In this document: positions 15,353 through 22,940 of the stretch, piece by piece
How the letters are laid out: every line of letters starts with the position of its first letter
Numbering within the stretch: position 1 is the first letter of the stretch
Origin: Colivivens sp963640465
GTDB taxonomy: Bacteria > Bacteroidota > Bacteroidia > Bacteroidales > Bacteroidaceae
Length of the DNA: 26,376 bases
Direction: 5' to 3'
Assembly: GCA_963640465.1 (NCBI GenBank)
Contig: CAVHYP010000037.1
Coordinates: 1-26,376 of the forward strand
Program-made: the position numbers and the translations under genes
The notes under the pieces: model-generated
What the model saw: only the letters and a program-made list of their open reading frames with translations
Database searches by the model: none
Told to the model about the DNA's origin: nothing

Positions 15353-16474
15353 ATGGACGAGCAGGAAGTGTTCTATTCCATCGCCCTCACCAACATTCCA
15401 CACATAGGATTGGTGATAGGCAAGCGGCTGTACGAAGAGGCAGGCAGTGCCACTGCCGTTTTCGAACACAGGGACCACCTGCCGGAAATCATACCCGATG
15501 CCAATCCGCAACTCGGCAGACTGCTGTCCGACAACACGGAAGCATTCAGACTGGCAGAGAAAGAACTCAAAATCATTGCCGATAAGCACATAACTCCACT
15601 CTGTATGAACGATCCGCGTTATCCGCAACGCATGGTGGAGTGCAATGATGCACCAATCATCCTCTTTTACTGTGGAAATGCAGACCTCAACAGAAAACAC
15701 GTCATCAACATGATTGGCACCCGACGCTGCACACAATACGGCAAGGACATCTGCCGTACATTCATTGCCGACCTGCAGCGCAAACTTCCCGACGTTCTCA
15801 TTGTCAGCGGACTGGCTTACGGCATAGACATCCATTCACACCGTGAAGCATTGGCTCAGCAAATAGCCACAGTTGGCGTGTTGGCACACGGACTCGACAG
15901 AATCTATCCTTCAGCACACCGTCAGACAGCCTCACAGATGGTGGGGAATGGAGGGCTTCTGACTGAATATCCTTGTGGAACAACTCCCGATAAAATCAAC
16001 TTTGTGAAGAGAAACCGCATCGTGGCAGGAGTGGCTGATGCAACGATTGTTGTGGAGAGTGCTTCTCATGGCGGCTCGCTTATTACCGCTGAACTGGCAA
16101 CATCCTACAACCGCGATGTGTTCGCTTTTCCCGGACGGATATACGATGAATACAGTGAAGGCTGCAATAAGTTGATTAGCAGAAATAAAGCAACCATGTT
16201 GCAATCCACCGACGACTTTCTGAAAGCGATGGGATGGAACACCGAAAACTCCGATAAAATCGTCTACACACAGCAAGAACTGTTCCCCGTGTTGACCGAG
16301 GAAGAGAGCAAGATTGTCGATTCGCTGAAAGACTGCGAAAGCAAGCAGATAAACCAAATAATCATAGAGACTGGCTATGGGTTCAGTGTCGTCAGCAGTT
16401 GCCTTTATGAACTCGAACTCAAAGGTATTGTGATGCTTTTGGGAGGAGCAAGATACCGTCTTGCCAGAAACTGA
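15353..16474 (+). CDS. dprA: DNA-processing protein DprA
   Basis: Binds incoming single-stranded DNA during natural transformation and loads RecA; it is present in many bacteria not known to be competent. The 373-residue protein has an N-terminal helical part (about 1-75) and the Rossmann-like DprA core: GTRRCTQYG at 122-130, SGLAYGID at 152-159, AHGLDRIYPSAH, the ESASHGGSLITAELA segment at 235-249, PGR at 260-262 and GCNKLI at 270-275. A C-terminal winged helix (about 316-370) follows. I chose the ATG at 15353 (MDEQEVFYSIAL); an upstream GTG at 15299 would overlap the thioesterase. It begins 11 bases after that gene's stop. No other competence gene is in the window. Confidence 0.95.
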   Translation: MDEQEVFYSIALTNIPHIGLVIGKRLYEEAGSATAVFEHRDHLPEIIPDANPQLGRLLSDNTEAFRLAEKELKIIADKHITPLCMNDPRYPQRMVECNDAPIILFYCGNADLNRKHVINMIGTRRCTQYGKDICRTFIADLQRKLPDVLIVSGLAYGIDIHSHREALAQQIATVGVLAHGLDRIYPSAHRQTASQMVGNGGLLTEYPCGTTPDKINFVKRNRIVAGVADATIVVESASHGGSLITAELATSYNRDVFAFPGRIYDEYSEGCNKLISRNKATMLQSTDDFLKAMGWNTENSDKIVYTQQELFPVLTEEESKIVDSLKDCESKQINQIIIETGYGFSVVSSCLYELELKGIVMLLGGARYRLARN

Positions 16475-16700
16475 CAGTTTTGCATTTTGGCTGGTTCTAT
16501 AAACTTCTGGCTATTTTCGAGGGAAAGTACTGATGGACTATTTCAGATTCATGGAAAAGTGCCGGTGAACTTTTTTTGAGGGAAAGTGCAGGCCTGGATG
16601 AAGAAAGTGCAGACCAGAATGTTGGCAGTTTATGGATTAATCCTTTTTTTACTAACAACATATAATATCTTGCAGAAAAAAACAAAAAAATATCGTTTAA
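16475..16700. other. gap after dprA with a repeated GGAAAGTGC-like motif
   Basis: No gene. GCCAGAA at the dprA end (16463-16469) can pair with TTCTGGC (16505-16511), followed by TATTTTC, a weak terminator candidate. The motif GAGGGAAAGT occurs at 16519-16528 and 16578-16587, with looser copies GGAAAAGT at 16553-16560 and GAAGAAAGTGCAG at 16600-16612. Confidence 0.5.
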
Positions 16701-16701
16701 G

Positions 16702-16732
16702 TTGTTGGTTTCATTTATTATACGTATTTTTG
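16702..16732 (+). promoter_or_regulatory. promoter of the TPR-barrel-nadB-M16 run
   Basis: TTG at 16702-16704, a 20-base spacer, then TATTTTTG at 16725-16732, a near-ideal Bacteroidota promoter. The start would be near 16739, so translation must begin at the ATG at 16752 or 16758 and not at the ATG at 16734. Confidence 0.65.
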
Positions 16733-16751
16733 CATGTTATCAAGACAGTAT

Positions 16752-19556
16752 ATGCGCATGAGAAATAAAATATTGGCTCTGTTCATTCTGAATTCATCCC
16801 TGTGTCTGAATGTTTCGGCACAGTGTTTTACTCCAGAAGGCAGAAACTTTTTGCAGTGTGAGGAAGCGACACAGTTGATGGAAGACGGACACTACTATGC
16901 TGCTAGTCAGTCGCTCAAAACATTTCTTGGGACAAAGCAAATTCCATGGAATGAACGGTTGTGGGCAGAAGAAAAGTCGCTCGTTTGTGACTATTTCCTC
17001 AACAAACCGGGGACAAGGGATAGAATCCAGAAATGGCTCAAAACCAATCCGCAATCTATCTACTCAAGCCGTCTGTCGCTGTTGCGTGCCAACCTGTTAG
17101 TAAGGGACAAAGAGTATGCAGAGGCATTGTACATCTACAAATCCCATGAAAGCATGATTCAGGATATGGGTGACCGTGAGCGCGAGGAGACACTTGTCTG
17201 CGAAGCCATTGCCAATATCAATCAAGAGAATTATGTCGAGGCAGAGGCTATTATGCGGTCACTCCAGGACTGCAAGACCCATCAGATGGACATGGTCTAT
17301 TATTCCGGCTATGTGAAATACGTCAATGAGAACTACGCGGATGCCATAAGGGATTTCCAGATTGTGAGTCACAACAGCGATTACGAACAGAGTGCTACAG
17401 TCTATCTTGCAGACTGCTACCTTCACACCGGCAGTCCACAGAAGTCGCTCTCATTGCTCAACAACCAGTTGCCGACCCTCATCACGCAGAAGTCGCCTAT
17501 TGACTCCAAATATGCAGATGAGATCCACAGAATCAGGGGCGAGGCATATTACGACCAGAAAAGCTATACTAAATCGATAGAAGCATTAAGCCAGTACACC
17601 TACAATGTGGAACAGCCACGTCGTACTGCACTCTACAAACTCGGAATGAGTTATTTCAGTATTCAGGAGTATGCAAAAGCCGCACCGATATTGAGCAGCA
17701 GTGCATCGACGGCAACCGATGAAATGGCACAGAACGCATGGTTGAATGCCGGTATCTGCTATGTTTACAGCCAGAACAAGAAGCAGGCACAGATTGCATT
17801 TCAGCAAGCATCGGAAATGGATGTCAACAGCAAACTTCAGGAAGAAGCGCTTTACAATTATGCACTCACTCTCCATGAAGGCAACACCATGGGTTTCGGT
17901 GAATCCGTAAATGTGTTCGAGCGTTTCCTCAACCAATTCCCCAATTCTCAATATGCGTCAAGCGTAAGCAAGCACCTGTCGGAAGTTTATTTCACAACGA
18001 AGAACTATCCTGCAGCCCTTGAGTCAATCAACAAGATAAAGAACCCAAGCGCAGAAATCAAACAAGCCAAGCAGAAAGTGCTGTATAACCTCGGTGTGCA
18101 GGAGTTCATCTCAGGCAACTACACGAAATCCGATTCCTACATGGCACAAGCCATAAATCTCGGGTCAAAGGAAGCAGTCTATTTGAAAGGAGAATCCGAA
18201 TATCGTCAGGGCAAGTATGCACTGGCAGAGACCGATTTGTCGAAGTACGTCAAGACTGCATCAAGAAGCAGTGACAACTACGGACAAGCACTCTATTCAC
18301 TCGGATATTCACTGTTCAAGCAGTCGAAATACAATCAGGCTGCAACTTACTTCAACCGGTTTGTAAGCAGCGGACAATCAACAAAGAACGCTACGGTGAA
18401 AGCCGATGCCTTGAACAGACTTGCTGATTGCCAGTTCTCCGAGCGTATGTACGACGAAGCCTATGCAACCTACCAAAGAGCAATAGACACCGACCGAAAG
18501 GTGGGCGACTACTCAATCTACCAGCAGGCATTCATCGAAGGCTTGAAAGGCAACTATTCAAAGAAAGTGGCACTACTCAACCAAATGGTAACTGAATATG
18601 CCAGTTCGCAATATGGAGCAGATGCCCTCTACGAGCAAGGACGTGCTTATGTGCAAAGCGGAGCCAAGAACGAGGCTCTTCAGACTTTTGTCAACGTAAT
18701 CAACAAATATCCTCAGAGTCAGAAAGCGCGAAGCGCTGGCAACGAGATGGCAATGATCTATCAGGAGGCAGGAATGCAGGAGGAAGCACTTGCGGCTTAC
18801 ACACAAGTCATAAACTCATATCCTAACACTCAAGAAGCGCAGACCGCTTTGGCAAATGTGAGGGACATATACACGTCAATGGACAAAATCAGCGAATATG
18901 CGGAACTGGCACAGAAAGCAGGCAAGGGACTGAGCAACGATGAACTCGATCAGATGCTGAACGATGCTGCAACACGGTCGATGAACAGCGGCAACTACGA
19001 CAAGGCTTACCAATACTACACACAACTCAGTCAGCAGACCCTGTCAGCCGATGTCCAGGTGGCAGCTTTTGAAGGTCGTCTGAGAAGCGCTTTTGCTGCA
19101 AAACAATACGACATAACCATCGATGTGGCAACTCGGATAATACAAAATGCCAAGGCATCACAGGCAACTGTGGCAGAAGCCTTACTCTACCGTGCAGAGA
19201 GTCTGATGGCAACGGAAAAAACTTCTGAAGGAATAAAAGACCTGCAAGAACTTTCCAACGACGACCAGACAGTCTATGGAGCACAAGCCAACGTACTCTT
19301 GGCACAATATGCATACGACACCAATCAGTATCAGGCGTCAGAGCAGATTCTGCAGAAATTCATTGAATCGGGCACTACACACCAATACTGGCTGGCACAC
19401 GCCTTCATCTTGCTGTCGGATGTCTACATGAAGACAGACCGTCAGGTAGAAGCCCGTGAATATCTGTTGTCATTGAAGAGCAACTACAGCGAGAACGATG
19501 AAATCAACAAGATGATACGTGAGAGACTGAAAATAAGTCAGAACGAGAGATATTGA
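16752..19556 (+). CDS. large secreted tetratricopeptide repeat protein
   Basis: A 934-residue protein with a signal peptide (MRMRNKILALFILNSSLCLN, cut after VSA). The rest is almost wholly TPR-type helix pairs with Gly/Ala/Tyr spacing, for example YNLGVQEFISGNYTKSD and YSLGYSLFKQSKYNQAATYF; I estimate 15 to 20 repeats. TPR arrays act as protein-binding scaffolds; this one should sit in the periplasm, perhaps membrane-attached. I see no enzymatic domain and no lipobox. Tandem FxxxxxxYPxS elements (for example VINKYPQSQKARSAGNEMA) recall the BamD/YbgF type of TPR that works in outer-membrane assembly. The next gene encodes an outer-membrane barrel, which suggests a partner. Exact function unknown. 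The start is set by the promoter at 16725-16732. Confidence 0.85.
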   Translation: MRMRNKILALFILNSSLCLNVSAQCFTPEGRNFLQCEEATQLMEDGHYYAASQSLKTFLGTKQIPWNERLWAEEKSLVCDYFLNKPGTRDRIQKWLKTNPQSIYSSRLSLLRANLLVRDKEYAEALYIYKSHESMIQDMGDREREETLVCEAIANINQENYVEAEAIMRSLQDCKTHQMDMVYYSGYVKYVNENYADAIRDFQIVSHNSDYEQSATVYLADCYLHTGSPQKSLSLLNNQLPTLITQKSPIDSKYADEIHRIRGEAYYDQKSYTKSIEALSQYTYNVEQPRRTALYKLGMSYFSIQEYAKAAPILSSSASTATDEMAQNAWLNAGICYVYSQNKKQAQIAFQQASEMDVNSKLQEEALYNYALTLHEGNTMGFGESVNVFERFLNQFPNSQYASSVSKHLSEVYFTTKNYPAALESINKIKNPSAEIKQAKQKVLYNLGVQEFISGNYTKSDSYMAQAINLGSKEAVYLKGESEYRQGKYALAETDLSKYVKTASRSSDNYGQALYSLGYSLFKQSKYNQAATYFNRFVSSGQSTKNATVKADALNRLADCQFSERMYDEAYATYQRAIDTDRKVGDYSIYQQAFIEGLKGNYSKKVALLNQMVTEYASSQYGADALYEQGRAYVQSGAKNEALQTFVNVINKYPQSQKARSAGNEMAMIYQEAGMQEEALAAYTQVINSYPNTQEAQTALANVRDIYTSMDKISEYAELAQKAGKGLSNDELDQMLNDAATRSMNSGNYDKAYQYYTQLSQQTLSADVQVAAFEGRLRSAFAAKQYDITIDVATRIIQNAKASQATVAEALLYRAESLMATEKTSEGIKDLQELSNDDQTVYGAQANVLLAQYAYDTNQYQASEQILQKFIESGTTHQYWLAHAFILLSDVYMKTDRQVEAREYLLSLKSNYSENDEINKMIRERLKISQNERY

Positions 19557-19571
19557 GATAATGAAACAAGG

Positions 19572-19615
19572 TTATTCGAGAAAAAGATTATTTGAGAAAG
19601 ACTGAAATAGAAACG
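19572..19615 (+). repeat. short direct repeats between the TPR and barrel genes
   Basis: TTATTCGAGAAAA (19572-19584) and TTATTTGAGAAAG (19588-19600) form a 16-base direct repeat. GAGAAAGACTGAAATAGAAA (19594-19613) also resembles GAGAGACTGAAAATAAGTCA at 19521-19540 inside the end of the TPR gene. Confidence 0.6.
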
Positions 19616-19641
19616 TAAAAGACTAAACCCCTATACGATAT

Positions 19642-21315
19642 ATGGCGAACAGACACAGCATAGTATTTAGCTTTCTAAGTGCAGCCTTTGTCCTTGGTGC
19701 TTCGGCGCAGACGGACAATGTGGTTGAGGTGGAAAACGACTATCAACCAACCGTAAAGGATGCGGACAAGATAAATACACTTCCGGAAATAGAAGAGACA
19801 AAGACAAGTCACTATATAGTAAACTACACCACAACGGCAATCCCGACCAACAACTACGCGTTTCAGCCGATGTGGGCTGCGCAGAACAAACAACTTATCC
19901 GCAGCGACAAGAAAGGATTCATAACCCTTGGCTATGGCACCAACAGCAACTCCATGGGAAGATTTGCTTATGGTTTCGACTTTACGGATAACGACAAGTT
20001 GAATGTTGACATCTCGACCAGAGGACACAAGTGCGATGTAGACCGGGTTTATGAAACAGGCTCGTGGAACAGTCGTTTCTTCACCAACCGATTCAGAGCA
20101 GACTATGAGCACCACATCAATTCACTCTCATCTTTGATTCTCAATGCAAGCTATGGCACGGATGTGTTCAATTACCAACCATCCTACTACAATACAGCCA
20201 CAAGTGCCGAGACCGACAAGCAGCACAACGAACTTTTCGATGCAGCGGTGAAGCTGACGCCACTTTCGTTCGGTAATTTCTTTATCGGAGCAGAAGCCTC
20301 TGTTTCCTCATTCCAACAGAAACATGCGACAAATGCAGCCGATGAATATAGCGAAATTCTGTTGAACGGTTCCATCACTCCAGGATACAAGGTAAACAAG
20401 CATCTTGCCTTTGATGTACGGTTGAATGTGGACAACACCAGCTATGGAATAAAGACCATGGACGGTTACAGCCAGTTTGACATATCACCACACATCTATT
20501 ATAGTAACGAACTGCTCGACATGAAGCTTGGTGCGTATATCAATACAGAGAAAGAGATTGCTCCGGATGTAGATGTTACCATCCATTTCGCCCCACAAAT
20601 CGAAATCTATGCGATGGCAAATGGAGGAACAGTCTATAACTCTTTCAGCAGACTAAGTCAGATGACTCCTTATTGGACTCTCAATGACTTCAACGCCAAG
20701 GTCCGTCCACGGTTCGACCAGTTGCGTGCACGTGGCGGAATCAGAACCAAACCATTTGAAGGACTCTCCGTTGGCATAAGCGCAGGATACGAACTGTCGG
20801 AGCGCCGTGCAGAGATAGCCAGTTTCATGATGAAATCCGACAATGCTCCGCTGCTTTACTCTCCAATTATTTTCGAGGACGGCAAACGGCTGTATGGAGC
20901 GATTGACATTGATTTCAACTACAAGAACATAATCATAGCAAAGATAAATGGCGAATACAACTCCTGGTCGAGCGACTATGAGTGGGCACAGGAAGTAGCT
21001 GGCAACAGCACACGCAACTACGACAAGGTGGAATCATGGCGTCCGGTAATCTCGGCTTCATCCAAGATTGAGATACGTCCAGTGGAAGAACTCTCGATGG
21101 GAGTGAATCTGCTCTTCCAGTCTTTCAAGTACTATGCCAATCTGTATGAACGTCCAAACTCAATCGACTTGGGAGCAACAGTCAGTTACACCTTCCCCTG
21201 TCGTTTGACGCTTTATGCAAAGGGCGACAATCTGCTTAATAGAAAATTTGACCAATACACAATGTATGGCTCACCAGAGATGAGTTTCTTGTTTGGTGCG
21301 GCTTATACATTCTAA
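19642..21315 (+). CDS. outer-membrane beta-barrel protein (TonB-receptor-like barrel, no plug)
   Basis: A 557-residue protein with a signal peptide (hydrophobic 7-20, cut after ASA, before QTDN). A short acidic segment VVEVENDYQPTVKDADKI follows, then many alternating strands ending in aromatic residues, and a C-terminal strand FLFGAAYTF with the final Phe needed for insertion by BAM. The last part (LTLYAKGDNLLNRKFDQYTM) looks like the end of a TonB-dependent receptor, but the N-terminal plug and TonB box are missing and the length is short. So it is not a normal active transporter. It follows the TPR gene by 85 bases, and the pairing seems conserved in Bacteroidales as I recall. Possible roles are a pore, an assembly site or a surface scaffold; I cannot choose. 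nadB starts 12 bases later. Confidence 0.8.
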   Translation: MANRHSIVFSFLSAAFVLGASAQTDNVVEVENDYQPTVKDADKINTLPEIEETKTSHYIVNYTTTAIPTNNYAFQPMWAAQNKQLIRSDKKGFITLGYGTNSNSMGRFAYGFDFTDNDKLNVDISTRGHKCDVDRVYETGSWNSRFFTNRFRADYEHHINSLSSLILNASYGTDVFNYQPSYYNTATSAETDKQHNELFDAAVKLTPLSFGNFFIGAEASVSSFQQKHATNAADEYSEILLNGSITPGYKVNKHLAFDVRLNVDNTSYGIKTMDGYSQFDISPHIYYSNELLDMKLGAYINTEKEIAPDVDVTIHFAPQIEIYAMANGGTVYNSFSRLSQMTPYWTLNDFNAKVRPRFDQLRARGGIRTKPFEGLSVGISAGYELSERRAEIASFMMKSDNAPLLYSPIIFEDGKRLYGAIDIDFNYKNIIIAKINGEYNSWSSDYEWAQEVAGNSTRNYDKVESWRPVISASSKIEIRPVEELSMGVNLLFQSFKYYANLYERPNSIDLGATVSYTFPCRLTLYAKGDNLLNRKFDQYTMYGSPEMSFLFGAAYTF

Positions 21316-21327
21316 ATCATAACTACA

Positions 21328-22917
21328 ATGACTCGTAAATTTGATTTTCTCATTATCGGTTCTGGCGTGGCTGGAATGAGTTATGCTCTTAAGGTGGCAA
21401 GAGCACATAAAGGAAAAATCGCCATTGTGTGCAAAACGACCCTTGAAGAAGCCAACACAGCAAAGGCACAGGGCGGCATCGCATCGGTCACAAACCTGTT
21501 GGTTGACAACTTCGACAAACACATCCACGACACGATGGTTGCCGGTGATTACATAAGTGACCCCGAGGCAGTGAAGCAAGTGGTCCTCAATGCTCCAGAC
21601 GGCATCAAGGAGCTGGTGCAATGGGGTGTAAACTTCGACAAGAAAGAGGATGGAACATACGACTTGCACAAAGAGGGAGGACACTCCGATTTCCGAATCC
21701 TGCACCATGCCGATGACACTGGCGCTGAGATACAGCGGGGACTGATGGAAGCGGTCCGCAACAATCCGGACATCGAGATTCTGGAACATCACTTCGCTGT
21801 GGAGATCATCACCCAACACCATCTTGGAATAAGAGTCACACGCCGTACACCCGACATCGAGTGCTATGGAGCATACATTTTGAACCCGGAAACAGGAAAG
21901 GTTGACGCCTATCTGGCAAAAGTCACCATCATGGCAACAGGTGGTACAGGAGCAATCTATGCCACTACTTCAAACCCTAACATAGCAACAGGCGACGGTA
22001 TTGCAATGGTTTACCGTGCCAAAGGAAAGGTGAAGGATATGGAGTTCGTGCAGTTCCACCCGACAGTGTTGTTCAATCCGAGAGAAACCCATCCAGCTTA
22101 TCTCATCACCGAGGCAATGCGTGGTTACGGAGGCATCCTGCGACTGCCTAACGGAGAAGAATTCATGCAGAAATATGACGAGCGTCTGTCACTTGCTCCT
22201 CGCGATATCGTGGCTCGCGCAATAGACAAGGAAATGAAAATTCACGGACTCGACCATGTGTGCCTCGATGTGACTCACAAAGACTCGGAGGAGACCAAGT
22301 ATCATTTCCCGAACATCTATGCAAAGTGCCTTTCTATCGGTATCGACATTACGAAAGAATATATCCCGGTTTGTCCAAGTGCACACTACATGTGCGGTGG
22401 AATAAAGGTTGATCTCGACGGACAATCCAGCATCCAGCGTCTTTATGCCCTGGGCGAATGTTCTTGCACAGGGCTGCATGGTGGCAACCGTTTGGCAAGC
22501 AACTCCTTGATAGAGGCTGTTGTCTATGCCGACAAAGCAGCAAAGCATTCACTCGAAGTAATCGACAATTACGAATTCAACGAGAATATTCCTGAGTGGA
22601 ACGATGAGGGAACGATGACCAACGAAGAGAAGGTGCTGATTGCCCAAGATGTGAAGGAAGTGGGACAGATTATGTCAACCTACGTTGGAATCGTGCGCAG
22701 TGACCTGCGACTCCACCGTGCTTGGGAACGCCTCGACTTGTTGTATGAAGAGACGGAACACCTCTTCAAGCGTGTGAAACCGACTCGTGACATCTGTGAG
22801 TTGCGCAACATGATAAATGTGGGCTATCTCATCACACGTCAGGCATTGGAGAGAAAGGAAAGCCGTGGACTTCACTTCACTGTCGACTATCCGAAGCATG
22901 CACTCGACAAGAAATGA
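21328..22917 (+). CDS. nadB: L-aspartate oxidase
   Basis: FAD enzyme that turns L-aspartate into iminoaspartate, the first step of de novo NAD synthesis; in anaerobes fumarate is a likely electron acceptor. The 529-residue protein has the dinucleotide fold IIGSGVAGMSYA (9-20), AKAQGGIA (45-52), EFVQFHPT (239-246), TEAMRGYGG (261-269), R292 in APRDIVARAI, H353 in HYMCGGI and the closing FAD motif GLHGGNRLASNSL (382-394). R292 and H353 sit two residues from the E. coli catalytic R290 and H351, as I recall them. The C-terminal helical domain is complete. Neither nadA nor nadC is here. It lies inside an envelope-gene run, 12 bases after the barrel gene, and its last codons overlap an upstream ATG of the next frame. 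Confidence 0.96.
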   Translation: MTRKFDFLIIGSGVAGMSYALKVARAHKGKIAIVCKTTLEEANTAKAQGGIASVTNLLVDNFDKHIHDTMVAGDYISDPEAVKQVVLNAPDGIKELVQWGVNFDKKEDGTYDLHKEGGHSDFRILHHADDTGAEIQRGLMEAVRNNPDIEILEHHFAVEIITQHHLGIRVTRRTPDIECYGAYILNPETGKVDAYLAKVTIMATGGTGAIYATTSNPNIATGDGIAMVYRAKGKVKDMEFVQFHPTVLFNPRETHPAYLITEAMRGYGGILRLPNGEEFMQKYDERLSLAPRDIVARAIDKEMKIHGLDHVCLDVTHKDSEETKYHFPNIYAKCLSIGIDITKEYIPVCPSAHYMCGGIKVDLDGQSSIQRLYALGECSCTGLHGGNRLASNSLIEAVVYADKAAKHSLEVIDNYEFNENIPEWNDEGTMTNEEKVLIAQDVKEVGQIMSTYVGIVRSDLRLHRAWERLDLLYEETEHLFKRVKPTRDICELRNMINVGYLITRQALERKESRGLHFTVDYPKHALDKK

Positions 22918-22940
22918 TTTTAACTTTAAATATAACAGTA

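Noticed and set aside
16734..16751. ATG at 16734 as start of the TPR gene
   Set aside because: It lies two bases after the -7 box and before the predicted transcription start.
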